Assembly: GCF_007752345.1 (NCBI RefSeq)
Contig: NZ_CP036299.1
Coordinates: forward strand, 4,126,001-4,190,000
Origin: Planctopirus ephydatiae
GTDB lineage: Bacteria; Planctomycetota; Planctomycetia; Planctomycetales; Planctomycetaceae
Length of the DNA stretch: 64,000 bases
Reading direction: 5' to 3'
Each line of letters opens with the position of its first letter. Position 1 is the first letter of the stretch. The notes below the pieces were generated by a model. It saw nothing but the letters and a program-made list of their open reading frames with translations, did no database searches and had not been told where the DNA came from. Positions 21,510-30,349 of the stretch are shown here, piece by piece. Made by a program: the position numbers and the translations under genes.

Positions 21510-21710
21510 ATGACTAAGCAAAAGACCCACAAGGGAATGCTCAAGCGGTTCAAAGTCACGGCGAGTGGCAAGGCCAAGCACAGAAGTGCATACCGCGGGC
21601 ACCTTTTGTCTCACAAGAGTGGTAATCGTAAGCGTCACCTCCGTCTTGATAACGTGGTGACAGGCCCGAATGCCAAGAACATCATTGAAGGTCTCCGGCC
21701 AATTCTCTAA
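21510..21710 (+). CDS. rpmI: 50S ribosomal protein L35
   Basis: L35 is a small 23S rRNA-binding protein of the large subunit. The 66-residue sequence has the family pattern [19 protein letters not shown] at the N-terminus, [22 protein letters not shown] in the middle and the terminal IIEGLRPIL, and is very rich in Lys and Arg. A TTG twelve bases upstream is in frame; the ATG at 21510 is preferred because GAGAAGAG precedes it and it gives the normal MTKQKTHKG start. It lies between infC and rplT as in most bacteria. Confidence 0.96.
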   Translation: MTKQKTHKGMLKRFKVTASGKAKHRSAYRGHLLSHKSGNRKRHLRLDNVVTGPNAKNIIEGLRPIL

Positions 21711-21838
21711 ATGATAGGCCTATTTTCTAATGACCACTTTTTAATGACCACTGTGGCTGGGAACGCGTTCATATCGCTTGTTCTTTGCTGATCAACGATC
21801 ACACGAATACCGCCCTTTGAAGTTTACGACAGGTTATT

Positions 21839-22231
21839 ATGCGTATCAGTTTTGCAGTTGCCCGCCATAAATCTCACAAACGACTTTTCCGCGAAGCTCG
21901 CGGTCAGGTTGGTGGTCGTAGTAAGCAGATTCGTCTGGTGAAAGAAACAGTGGTTCGTAACCGCTGCTTCGCTTTCCGTGACCGTCGCGCCCGCAAGCGT
22001 GACTTCCGCTCTTTGTGGATTACTCGTATTACAGCCGCAGCTCAAATGCGTGGGCTGTCTTACAGCCGATTCATCAACGGGATGGATCTTGCAGGGATCA
22101 AGCTCAATCGCAAGTCTCTCAGCGAGCTGGCGATTCATCACCCAGCTGTGTTCGACGAAGTGGCCAATCTCGTGAAGGCTGCACTGCAGAAGAACAATGT
22201 CAATTTTGGTCGCAAGCTGGCTGCTGTCTAA
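21839..22231 (+). CDS. rplT: 50S ribosomal protein L20
   Basis: L20 is an early-assembly 23S rRNA-binding protein and in several bacteria represses its own operon. The 130-residue product has [58 protein letters not shown] at the N-terminus, then [50 protein letters not shown], both family signatures. The first residues [11 protein letters not shown] are shorter and less basic than the usual MARVKRGVTARRRH start, a mild oddity. A strong hairpin terminator follows about 100 bases downstream. Confidence 0.96.
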   Translation: MRISFAVARHKSHKRLFREARGQVGGRSKQIRLVKETVVRNRCFAFRDRRARKRDFRSLWITRITAAAQMRGLSYSRFINGMDLAGIKLNRKSLSELAIHHPAVFDEVANLVKAALQKNNVNFGRKLAAV

Positions 22232-22241
22232 TCAATTGTTT

Positions 22242-22270
22242 CCTGAATGCTCCGCTTCGGGCAATTCAGG
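22242..22270 (+). other. Hairpin after rplT
   Basis: CCTGAATGC pairs with GCAATTCAGG (one bulge) just after the rplT stop. A further imperfect stem, CTGGCGAT with ATCGCCCAG, follows at about 22285-22306. Together with the terminator at 22336 they make a row of three stems between rplT and pheS. Confidence 0.5.
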
Positions 22271-22335
22271 GAATTAAGGATATGGTTCTGGCGATGGGAG
22301 ATCGCCCAGTCTTCAAATGCTTGAAGAGTCTCTCT

Positions 22336-22370
22336 GGGGGCGTGGAGTATCCACAGCCCCCTTTTCTTTT
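22336..22370 (+). terminator. Rho-independent terminator between rplT and pheS
   Basis: GGGGGC and GTGGA pair with TCCAC and GCCCCC around GTA, followed by TTTTCTTTT. The placement 114 bases before the pheS ATG allows either simple operon termination or attenuation of pheS. Confidence 0.85.
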
Positions 22371-22483
22371 GTATGAAGCTCCTCGAAACGCTGAATTTTC
22401 AGGACAATTGACTCACCGATAAAGCGACACTTGCCACGAAACGGGCCTCCATCACTTACCCATAATCACCGGATGAGAATCGA

Positions 22484-23488
22484 ATGAGTACAGCCTACGA
22501 GGCCTTCCAGGTCTTTGAACAAGAGGCAACCGCAGCGATTGAAGCGGCACGAAATGTGGCTGATCTTGAGCAGGTACGCATCCTCTTTCTCGGGAAAAGC
22601 AAAGGGCGATTGAAAGACCTGCAGAGTGAACTGGGGAAAGCGACTCCCGCGGAAAAACCGGCCATTGGCCAGGCCTTTAATGATATGAAAATGCGGGTCA
22701 CTCAATTGTTTGATGCCCGGGTGGAAGTGCTTTCTCGTCCGGAGAGCCAGCCTCGAGATTTTGATGTCACGTTGCCGGGAATTCTTCCCAGGTTAGGGCG
22801 GGAACATCCAATAACCCAGACGATTGAAGAATTCAAAGAGATCATCGGTCGCTTCGGGTTCACTGTCGATGATGGCCCCGAGCTGGAAGACGAATATCAC
22901 AATTTCGATGCGCTCAACATTCCCAAGGATCACCCCGCACGGGATCCGCTCGATAACTTCTACCTGGCGGCTGCCAAAACAGCGAATGGCCAGCCCATCC
23001 TTCTGCGAAGTCAGACGTCGACTGTCCAGATTCGAGTGATGGAACGAACTCAGCCACCCGTCAGAATTGTCTCTGTGGGCCGCGTTTATCGGCCGGATGA
23101 AATCGATCGCACCCACCACCAGATGTTCCATCAGATGGAAGGACTCATGGTCGGCGAAGGGGTCACCATGGCCACTCTCAAGAGTGTGCTCAAGATGTTC
23201 GCGGCCGCTTATCTGGGTGAGGATGTCGAGATCCGCTTCCGCCCATCATTCTTCCCGTTCACGGAACCATCGGTCGAAGTCGATGTCCGCTGGCGAGACG
23301 GCTGGCTGGAACTCGGTGGTGCCGGGATGGTCGATCCACAGGTTCTCGAAAATGTCGGTTACGATCCTGAAAAAATCACCGGCTTTGCGTTTGGATTAGG
23401 GATTGCCCGCTTCTGCATGCTGCGCCACGGCATCGACGATATTCGACTTTTCTATGAAAACGACCTGCGTTTCCTGAAGCAATTTTAG
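22484..23488 (+). CDS. pheS: Phenylalanyl-tRNA synthetase alpha subunit
   Basis: PheS carries the catalytic site of the alpha2-beta2 enzyme that charges tRNA-Phe. The 334-residue product begins with a coiled-coil tRNA-binding arm (about 1-85: [31 protein letters not shown]). The class II core follows: [102 protein letters not shown], and the terminal [35 protein letters not shown]. All motifs look intact. pheT, usually directly downstream, is absent; a palindromic repeat and an unrelated minus-strand gene follow. Confidence 0.96.
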   Translation: MSTAYEAFQVFEQEATAAIEAARNVADLEQVRILFLGKSKGRLKDLQSELGKATPAEKPAIGQAFNDMKMRVTQLFDARVEVLSRPESQPRDFDVTLPGILPRLGREHPITQTIEEFKEIIGRFGFTVDDGPELEDEYHNFDALNIPKDHPARDPLDNFYLAAAKTANGQPILLRSQTSTVQIRVMERTQPPVRIVSVGRVYRPDEIDRTHHQMFHQMEGLMVGEGVTMATLKSVLKMFAAAYLGEDVEIRFRPSFFPFTEPSVEVDVRWRDGWLELGGAGMVDPQVLENVGYDPEKITGFAFGLGIARFCMLRHGIDDIRLFYENDLRFLKQF

Positions 23489-23586
23489 ACCTGATTGCGT
23501 GGATCTTTATAAGTGGCTGGTGGTAACAGTTCGGGAAGGACATATTCCTTTCCTGCGAGATAATAGCGAGCTGCTGCCCGCTAAAT

Positions 23587-23612
23587 CATGCTTGCCCAGA
23601 GCCGCAAGCATG
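23587..23612 (+). repeat. Palindromic repeat, family 1, hairpin 2 only
   Basis: CATGCTTGC and GCAAGCATG flank CCAGAGCC. The same 26-base module recurs at 44894, 46588 and 48560, where it is paired with a second module; here it stands alone about 100 bases after pheS. Confidence 0.8.
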
Positions 23613-23673
23613 GCACACGACCGGTGGTCTTTTTGTGCAATCAGTCAGTGGATCTCCTTCAGCGAGTTGGCCG

Positions 23674-24966
23674 TCATCGACCAATCGGGCCGGAGGCTGT
23701 GCTGAACTGAAGCACATCTCGAATTGCCGTAAAGTTAGGCTGCAATGTCAGCCTGACGTATCGGCGATCTCCCGAAACCACCGCCAGCGCTGCCATGGAA
23801 ACTCCCTCGGCAATCGATGTGACCTGAGGAGCCTGAAGGGCCACTCCGACACCCACACCACCACCTCCTCCAGCATTTGGCCCGACCTGAGCCAATGGTG
23901 GCCAGTTTCGAGCATCCGGCAAATGCCCTCTCAGCTCCGACAGGACGACATTCCCGGATGTTGTTGGCCTGATCGCTTTACGCGAGGAAGCATCAGGAAC
24001 TGGTGCAACCACTTGACGACGTCCACCTCGCATGAGAACTCGTAACTCCTGATCATCCTTTCCTAGGATAATCGTCCGGGTCGTCTCGTCAGCATCTGTC
24101 TGACCTTTGCGACGAGTGATCGTGACAGCCACCCGCTTACCCACAATATCGCCCTGCACATGACGAATCCGAATTCGATACTCACCATCGAAAGCGAACG
24201 GGCAGACATATTCTTCCTGGCAGTTTTCCTGCCGTGGTCCAAAACCGTCTCGAGAAAGTAACCCACCGGCTGGAGTCCGGGGAGTTTCATGCGAACAAGT
24301 CGACCCGCCGGGCTCATCGACCAGCAGATCGACATCACCAGCACCATTCCACTCGACTTTGACACTGAGATCGCAGGCTTTGGATTGCTCGAATTGTCTG
24401 GTCAACATTTCTGCTGTCGCAGCCTCGCCTTTCTGGCGGAATGCCGTGGTCGCTTCGATCGTCGCCGCTTCTGCCAGCTTGAGCATCTCTTCCCGATCAG
24501 CACCCCAGGCATGCTGTGCCAACCCGGGAGCACTCCACAAAATGGTATCCCACGCTTTATTCGTCATCGCGATTTTCGTGGCGAGTAAATACAACTCCAC
24601 CCGTGTTGGATCTTGCCGAACTGCCTGGTCTAACAGCGACAGCGCACGTTCGGGCCGCCCTAAACGAGAAAAGTAGGTGGCAAGAAAAGCCAATGAGGCG
24701 GGATCGTTCGCCCCCACATCGACGCCCGAGAGCATAACGCGCTCGATCTGTGCCTTGGGACGCTTATCAAGCTCCATCGATAACGCCAGCACTTCGTGCA
24801 TCCAGGGCTGAACCTGGCCAGCCCGGATCGATGCCTCAATGAGACCTATGGCTGCTGCATGCTGACCTGATGATGAAAAACCGGTGATCAGCTCTCGGAC
24901 AACATCTGGCTTCGGTGACTTCTCCACCAGAAACCGATCCCATTCTTCTGGCGATTTGAAATTCAA
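23674..24966 (-). CDS. C-terminal half of a split VWA-type secreted protein
   Basis: Taken alone, this is 430 residues from a TTG with no ribosome site. Residues about 1-200 are helical TPR-like repeats (DPASLAFLATYFSRLGRPERALSLLDQAVRQDPTRVELYLLATKIA). Then comes a beta-rich segment (VEWNGAGDVDLLVDEPGGSTCSHETPRTPAGGLLSRDGFGP..YVCPFAFDGEYRIRIRHV) of the kind found at the end of large planctomycete VWA proteins, and a GGGGGVGVGV run. The frame is open upstream to 25143, overlapping the end of the preceding VWA ORF at a run of nine A. No stop interrupts it, so it is most likely the C-terminal half of that protein, joined by a -1 shift, transcript slippage or correction of an indel. Confidence 0.75.
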   Translation of the reverse strand: MNFKSPEEWDRFLVEKSPKPDVVRELITGFSSSGQHAAAIGLIEASIRAGQVQPWMHEVLALSMELDKRPKAQIERVMLSGVDVGANDPASLAFLATYFSRLGRPERALSLLDQAVRQDPTRVELYLLATKIAMTNKAWDTILWSAPGLAQHAWGADREEMLKLAEAATIEATTAFRQKGEAATAEMLTRQFEQSKACDLSVKVEWNGAGDVDLLVDEPGGSTCSHETPRTPAGGLLSRDGFGPRQENCQEEYVCPFAFDGEYRIRIRHVQGDIVGKRVAVTITRRKGQTDADETTRTIILGKDDQELRVLMRGGRRQVVAPVPDASSRKAIRPTTSGNVVLSELRGHLPDARNWPPLAQVGPNAGGGGGVGVGVALQAPQVTSIAEGVSMAALAVVSGDRRYVRLTLQPNFTAIRDVLQFSTASGPIGR

Positions 24967-25115
24967 TGTTTTGGATGTGATGTCCGGCGGTGCGGAGTCT
25001 TTTTTCTGGCAGAAAGTCCGCTTCGAAAAAACAGAACTGCGAAGTGGGGCAGGTGTCCAAACCTCCTGCCCAAACTCCGCAGTTTCATTAAGGCACTTAG
25101 AACTCTGAGTCGAGT

Positions 25116-27635
25116 TTATCGGGTCTGGTTTTTTTTTAGTTGCTCAACAGGCAGACTGAAGAAGTTTCCGCCTCCACCGCCACCAAAGCCCTGCTGTCCA
25201 CCCTGATTGCCTTGTCCGCCGAGACCATTCTGCTGGCCACCGTTCTGCTGGCCATTGTTCCCACCACCTAAACCACCGGCACCAAAGAACGATTGAATCG
25301 GGATCACCAGGTCAGCGACCGGATAGACTCGGGTGGAAAGTGCGGTTTCGGCATCGGTCAGTGTGGTGATCTCCATCACTTCGTTACGAATCACATAAGT
25401 GAGCTGCAGAGGTTCCAGCATCAGCCGGAGTGCACTTCGCAGACTGACACCTGAAAGCTGCAGATTCACGGGTTGATCAATCGCGATCCCCTCTTCCATG
25501 ATCTTGGCTTCATTGATCCAGATCTCGATCTTGTGAAGATCTTCGATGAAGTCCAATGCGTCCTTCAAAGAGGTATCGATGAATTCCACTTCCGTAGGCT
25601 GATCCAGAGCCGACAAAATCTTTTGTTCGTTCGGGCTGTTCTGCCTCAGGTCGACCGACTGGTAACGCTTGCGTCGTTCGCTCAATGCCTTCCAGACTTC
25701 GGCTGGTGGGAAGACAATCGGAGGTTCATCCGGGAATGGCACGTGCGAGAGTTCAACCTGGTAGAGTGTTTCCAGGAACATATCCGCTCGGCGAGCCCGC
25801 AGACGGAACACCCGGCGTAATTGTGTGGCTGCTTCGGCATTGAACAGGGCCGCTGCGGCTGCACCACTATTGGGTTCCAGATCCACCGCGACTCGGGCAA
25901 CAGCCTCAGCTTCCGAGAAGGCGGCATCATCACCGTGCCATCCCGCGTTCATCAGAGCACGAATACGATCAATCAGATTGGCGAGGCGTTCATCATCGAG
26001 AACCGATTGTTCCACAAGACGCTGCTGAGCCTCGAGTTGGGCCGATCGTTCCAGATTGCGAACGCGATCCAGATTCTCTTTTTCAATGCGATTCGTCGTG
26101 GCCAGAATTTCCGAGCCAAGAACGCGCTCGAGACGCACACGCTCTTCAGCATTAATATCAATAGCAGACCGAACGGCAGTCAGTGATCGCTTCAGTTCAT
26201 CGAGTGCGGCTCCAGAATCAACGGCTGAACGGGCAAACTGTACTGTCGAACTGACCTGCTGCCGTAACTTCTCGGCTTGAACTCGAATCAGTTGTTCCCG
26301 CTCGTCGAGCAGTGATGGCCCCTGGCCTGGAACAGTTCGTTCAACCATCGGTGCTTCGGCGGCAGTAGCATCCTGAGGAGCCGCGACCAGACGTTCAATG
26401 GCAGCACTTTGAACGGAAAGGACTTTGGCCTGGGCAGCGAGTTGTGCGAGAACCTGGCGATCACCTTCGCGTGAGGCTTTTTCGGCCCGGGCTGCCAGCA
26501 ATCGGCTCCCTTCTTCAAACTCACTGCTGGCCAGGCCCAAAGCTTCGAGCCCTGCCAATGAATTCGTAACACCTTTTTCCGAAATCACCTGTCGCACAAA
26601 GGCGGGCAGGAATGCCGCATGGGCGGAGGATGGAGCCAAGTCATATTTCTCGTTGACAGCCCGACCGGCCACTTCGCCACGGATTGTCAGTTCTTCGCCA
26701 TGAATTGTTCCACGGCCGAGATAAACAGTCTCGCGATCAGACCTGAGTGGCAGGCCGCGGGCCGGAATGAGTTCAAAAGCGGCATCACCTTCAACCTGAA
26801 ACTCTTCAACTCGCAGGATGGGTGCTGTAATCGAGGCAGCGACTTGTGGGGCATCAGCCGCTGGTGTGGCTGAAGGCAGGCACCATAGGGCTCCACCCGT
26901 CTGCTGAGCGAGTGAGCCAATCAATTTGCCGTTGAATTTAGGCCCGAGGACATAGCTGTGAACAGCGACCTGCTGCTTCTCCAACTGGCGCAAAGTCGTC
27001 TGAAATCGTTCGATCGAAACATACTCGGCAGTGCTATGGCCATCGCCAATATAAAGAATATGTCGAGGCCCTTTTTGGGTGAACCAGCCAGAGACTTCAT
27101 CCAGAGCCGCTGGAAGATTGGTGGCTCCCAGAGGTGTTCGCATCTTCAACTGTTGAACAGCCGAAACGGCGGCCGGTGTCGTCGAGGATGCGAAATCACC
27201 CATGAGGGATTCGACACCCACATCGACGGCAGCCACCCTGACTGTGACTTCTTGAGGAAGCGATTTGAGCAATTCGCTCACCAGTTCGATGCTACCCTGA
27301 CGATAGGCACCCACCTGGCTCGCCGAAGTATCGACCAGAACAACCAGTTCTTGCGGGCCTGCTACCGGAGCGAGATTTTTCCCTCGCAAGGCAATTGCCG
27401 AGTAAGTCGTCCCATCAGCATCTGCCTGCTGAAAGACCTGTGCGCGAACTCCCTGCTGGTCGCCAGCAGTCGTGGCGACTGGCCGGGAAATGCGGGCATT
27501 GGCAGCACCTGCAGGATTGGTGGCTTTCTCATCCGCCCATGAGAGAGGCGCCCCTGAGAGAGGAATGGCTACCGAACCGCTGAGGAGTGTGCAGAGCACC
27601 AGTCGTGACCACTGACGCTGAGAGAGGAAATGCAT
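25116..27635 (-). CDS. Secreted VWA-domain protein, N-terminal part
   Basis: The 839-residue ORF begins with a signal peptide (WSRLVLCTLLSGSVAIPLSGAPLSWA). A von Willebrand factor A domain covers about 96-260, with MIDAS DTSAS at 102-106 and HILYIGDGHST. A long helical, coiled-coil-like region follows (about 380-600). Near 690-770 there is an STN/secretin-N-like module (EVEFIDTSLKDALDFIEDLHKIEIWINEA..VNLQLSGVSLRSALRLMLEPLQLTYVI), then a Gly/Gln/Asn-rich stretch. The frame ends shortly after an A9 run and probably continues into the next ORF. The role is unknown: VWA domains bind proteins and the STN-like part suggests an envelope location. Confidence 0.88.
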   Translation of the reverse strand: MHFLSQRQWSRLVLCTLLSGSVAIPLSGAPLSWADEKATNPAGAANARISRPVATTAGDQQGVRAQVFQQADADGTTYSAIALRGKNLAPVAGPQELVVLVDTSASQVGAYRQGSIELVSELLKSLPQEVTVRVAAVDVGVESLMGDFASSTTPAAVSAVQQLKMRTPLGATNLPAALDEVSGWFTQKGPRHILYIGDGHSTAEYVSIERFQTTLRQLEKQQVAVHSYVLGPKFNGKLIGSLAQQTGGALWCLPSATPAADAPQVAASITAPILRVEEFQVEGDAAFELIPARGLPLRSDRETVYLGRGTIHGEELTIRGEVAGRAVNEKYDLAPSSAHAAFLPAFVRQVISEKGVTNSLAGLEALGLASSEFEEGSRLLAARAEKASREGDRQVLAQLAAQAKVLSVQSAAIERLVAAPQDATAAEAPMVERTVPGQGPSLLDEREQLIRVQAEKLRQQVSSTVQFARSAVDSGAALDELKRSLTAVRSAIDINAEERVRLERVLGSEILATTNRIEKENLDRVRNLERSAQLEAQQRLVEQSVLDDERLANLIDRIRALMNAGWHGDDAAFSEAEAVARVAVDLEPNSGAAAAALFNAEAATQLRRVFRLRARRADMFLETLYQVELSHVPFPDEPPIVFPPAEVWKALSERRKRYQSVDLRQNSPNEQKILSALDQPTEVEFIDTSLKDALDFIEDLHKIEIWINEAKIMEEGIAIDQPVNLQLSGVSLRSALRLMLEPLQLTYVIRNEVMEITTLTDAETALSTRVYPVADLVIPIQSFFGAGGLGGGNNGQQNGGQQNGLGGQGNQGGQQGFGGGGGGNFFSLPVEQLKKNQTR
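25129..25137 (-). promoter_or_regulatory. A9 slippery run joining two ORFs
   Basis: On the minus strand the upstream frame reads CTA AAA AAA AAC and stops 11 bases after the run. The heptamer A_AAA_AAA lies in the correct phase for a -1 shift. After the shift the frame continues without a stop through 54 codons into the 430-residue ORF. The shift window is only 25143-25118, and the run lies inside it. A weak 5-bp stem (AACTC/GAGTT) is downstream. A homopolymer sequencing error gives the same picture. Confidence 0.6.
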
Positions 27636-27994
27636 GTTTGAGCTTTCCAGAACTTCTGGCCGAATCTTCGAGATGGGGCTGCTGAATCAACATTTTAACA
27701 GCAGACAGATTTCCTGATCCGCAAAGTTTACCGCCAAGAACCAACACCTTTGAAGAAAAATCTTCTCGCTTCTCGAGTGCAAATTGGCAAAAACCACACT
27801 TACCCGGCGCAATCCGTCTCGTCGGTGGTCGTCGGGAAGATCGGCGAAGTCGCTCAATGACCGTGATTTCTGTTCTTCACAGGCGAATGAGTCTTGCAAC
27901 CCGCATAACCCGAACAAGATTTTCAAGGCCAAAAGACTGCGGCCTTTGGGAGAATATACCTGCAAAATAGCAAATCATCGATTCCAATCGCATT
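27636..27994. other. Intergenic stretch upstream of the VWA gene
   Basis: Lies upstream of the minus-strand VWA gene and must hold its promoter, plus the 3' flank of the small membrane gene. No repeat, hairpin or coding frame convinced me. Confidence 0.45.
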
Positions 27995-28309
27995 TTATCC
28001 AATCGCCTGCATTCCCAGAACCACTGCTCCTAAAATCCAGACGACGACCAGCAGGCTTTGCATCGACGTGAGTTGAAACCTGCCGCGAAGATGCCGCACT
28101 TTTTCAAACTCAGTTCTGCCCCAGAAAATATAGAAAACCATCATTGCGAGCGGCACGACCATTAAACCGGCTCGTACCCATGGTCGATTTCCGCCAAGAT
28201 CAACTCCACTGAACCGCAGCACAGTCAGAACGATTTGAAGCTCAAAAAGCGTCAAGAATGTCAGCACACATGCCAGGGTGTACGTCGAGACACTGGGTGG
28301 TTGAGGCAT
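27995..28309 (-). CDS. Small three-helix membrane protein
   Basis: The 104-residue product has three hydrophobic helices: TYTLACVLTFLTLFELQIVLTVL (about 9-31), WVRAGLMVVPLAMMVFYIFW (about 44-63) and LLVVVWILGAVVLGMQAIG (about 86-104), with a basic loop EFEKVRHLRGRF between the last two. I do not recognise the family. Positive charges in that loop suggest it faces the cytoplasm. It is in the same direction as the VWA gene and separated by 360 bases. Confidence 0.65.
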   Translation of the reverse strand: MPQPPSVSTYTLACVLTFLTLFELQIVLTVLRFSGVDLGGNRPWVRAGLMVVPLAMMVFYIFWGRTEFEKVRHLRGRFQLTSMQSLLVVVWILGAVVLGMQAIG

Positions 28310-28483
28310 CGTCGACGCTCCTTAAGATCCCATCCCAAGAGATCGCAACCCAACCTGTTTTGGGCTTTCAGCAAACGATTCCGCCCCTATAGACGGAAAT
28401 ATCGTGGCTAGCTCAGTTGGCATGTGAACTGCGCAACATTGCCCTGGTTGGCAAGAGATGACCATTCCATCCGCGATCGACGC

Positions 28484-28987
28484 TTAATTTTCGGGAGCTG
28501 CTTCTGTTGCTCCAGACTTTCCGCTGGTGAGGCTGATCCGCTGTCCTTCGAGCTTTTTGAAGCGAGAAATCGGATACATGCGGATGACGCGGTTTTTGTA
28601 CATCAAACGACCTTCCTCATCCTTCGTCAGATGAGTCGCAATTTCGTCTGTCGCATCGCCTGAATACAGTGCTGCAAATGTGTAAGGATCGACGCCTCGT
28701 CCTGATTCCAGATCGGAAACCACATCCAGCCCGCCGACAATCACACCATAAGGATTCAGAGATTTTGTCGCAGGAACATATCGTTGCTCCTGCTTGAGCC
28801 CTTCCATCGCGGCCCGCAATGAATCATAAGCGACAACAATCTTCTTGACTGTGTCCTCTGAAGGAGCTTGGAACTGCTCATCCTGAGCCGCGATTTGTGG
28901 CACCATGGCTTTTTGCCAGCTAACCCCTGCACCAAAAGCCAGAATCAGGCAGCTTACAGCACCAGCGAACTTCAATGATGGCGGCAT
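28484..28987 (-). CDS. Hypothetical exported or membrane-anchored protein
   Basis: The 167-residue product has a hydrophobic N-terminal segment (FAGAVSCLILAFGAGVSW) that acts as a signal or anchor, followed by a soluble domain with AAYDSLRAAMEGLKQEQRYVPATKSLNPYGVIVGGLDVVSDLESGRGVDPYTFAALYSG. I do not recognise the family. The upstream ATG at 28993 lies too close to GAGG; the ATG at 28987 has an eight-base spacing and is preferred. The gene is alone, with the small membrane protein gene 174 bases downstream on the same strand. Confidence 0.7.
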   Translation of the reverse strand: MPPSLKFAGAVSCLILAFGAGVSWQKAMVPQIAAQDEQFQAPSEDTVKKIVVAYDSLRAAMEGLKQEQRYVPATKSLNPYGVIVGGLDVVSDLESGRGVDPYTFAALYSGDATDEIATHLTKDEEGRLMYKNRVIRMYPISRFKKLEGQRISLTSGKSGATEAAPEN

Positions 28988-29416
28988 CAACATTTCCTCA
29001 ATTCAAATCCCACGGGCATATCGAATCAGCAATATACGGCCCAATCACATGGAAGTGTGATTGTTATGGAGTACTTTCCACATTCGCGGAGTGAACTCGT
29101 CGGTCCGCACTCAATTTGCCGTTCGTGCCGACCGGAAGTCATCTCGTTTGTCAGGTCATACGAGACGGCTTCCCCGACAGCATAATTGCTGAATCCCCCG
29201 GGGAAAAGTCCCTGTTTCCTCAGGACGCGGATTCAGGAATCACTTCGCCGGAGGGAATCTCGGGAAAATGCGCGTCATCAGAAGTGATTGACACGAGAGA
29301 TCACGCTGGCATCACAAGGAAAGCGAATCTGAAAAACCAGGGAATCCACCTGGGAATCCGCATGTCCATAGAATGCGTAAGCCCTTACTAAAAAACAATT
29401 TAAGACAAGGGAAAAG
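28988..29416. other. Intergenic stretch
   Basis: Holds a nine-base inverted repeat (AATCACTTC at 29238 and GAAGTGATT at 29281) separated by 34 bases; the loop is too long for a terminator, and a binding-site pair is only a possibility. No coding frame is convincing. Confidence 0.35.
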
Positions 29417-29713
29417 TCAGACTGAAATTCGCCGCAAGTAGGAAATCAATTCGGCTGTCAGCTCCAGAATGTCATCCGTCCGATTTTCCCGGCAGGCCGA
29501 TTCCACCTGAGCAGCCAGCAGGCTCAACTCCGGGAATCCATAACCACCACCAGCCCCTTTGAGCTGGTGCGCCTTCCGCTTCAGTTCATCGTGGGCTTTT
29601 TGCCCCAGCACCAGTTCCAGTTCCGAAATCCGCTCCGGCATCACTGCCACAAATTCAGCGATCAATTCCTCATAGTCGGGATCAGACACATATTCAGAGC
29701 GAACAGGTTGCAT
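29417..29713 (-). CDS. Histidine phosphotransfer (Hpt) domain protein
   Basis: Hpt proteins relay phosphate between hybrid kinases and response regulators. The 98-residue product is a single Hpt domain. The phosphorylatable histidine is H49 in KRKAHQLKGAGGGYGFPELSLLA, the classic HxxKGAxxxxG pattern, preceded by YEELIAEFVAVMPERISELE and followed by a helix ending RRISV. The frame could begin at a TTG seven codons upstream, but ATG 29713 has AGGA at eight bases. No partner kinase or regulator adjoins it; the small membrane ORF lies 69 bases upstream. Confidence 0.88.
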   Translation of the reverse strand: MQPVRSEYVSDPDYEELIAEFVAVMPERISELELVLGQKAHDELKRKAHQLKGAGGGYGFPELSLLAAQVESACRENRTDDILELTAELISYLRRISV

Positions 29714-29782
29714 CAAACAATTCCTGGTTTCCAATACAATTTCGGCTGGGTGGCTCGAAAGGAAACGGCGTGGAAGCCTGTG

Positions 29783-30013
29783 TCAGGCGGCCTTTTCCTG
29801 CCAGCCATGATTCTGAACCTGGACGGCTTCACTCGATACTTTAGGAAGCAAATCCGCCGGCAATTGCCAGACATCATCTGCACAAGCTTCCAGTCCTTCA
29901 GCAGCACGGAACCAGCCAGCCAGCTTGAGAAGTACCAGCCCGGCACCCAGCCCGGAAGCACACAGCAATAAAGCCGTGGCGTCGTCACCAATCAAGTGCC
30001 TGAGAATTTCCAT
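29783..30013 (-). CDS. Small single-helix membrane protein
   Basis: The 76-residue ORF has an AGGA ribosome site five bases before ATG 30013 and one membrane helix (ATALLLCASGLGAGLVLLKLAGW), then an acidic tail (AAEGLEACADDVWQLPADLLPKV). I recognise no family. Its placement immediately upstream of the Hpt gene on the same strand suggests co-transcription. The short length makes the call tentative. Confidence 0.5.
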   Translation of the reverse strand: MEILRHLIGDDATALLLCASGLGAGLVLLKLAGWFRAAEGLEACADDVWQLPADLLPKVSSEAVQVQNHGWQEKAA

Positions 30014-30349
30014 GATCTTCCTCACCACGAGGGTGCAAATGTCTGGTTCATCACCAGGAAATGGAGCATTTGTCGCTTACCAGCGAAATGACTGACTTTG
30101 GTACCTGTTTTCCATCGACTTCCACACTCAAGAGACTGCAATACAAAAACTTCATTCCTCAAGGATCAGGTGAACTCGCGCGTTAATCCCGGTGTATCCG
30201 CTCGGCTTGACGCCTCCGCTGGACTCGGGGAAGCGAAAAATCGTCCTTGACCATTTCCATGGTTTTCTCGAAAACCCTGCTTAAGTTCATTCCCCGGATG
30301 CCTCAGGACATCCGCATGGCCTTTTCACCAGAGGAGTACAGCGACCGTG
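30014..30349. other. Divergent intergenic region
   Basis: Separates the Hpt-containing pair from the LptF/LptG-type permease; both promoters should lie here. No motif was convincing. Confidence 0.45.
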
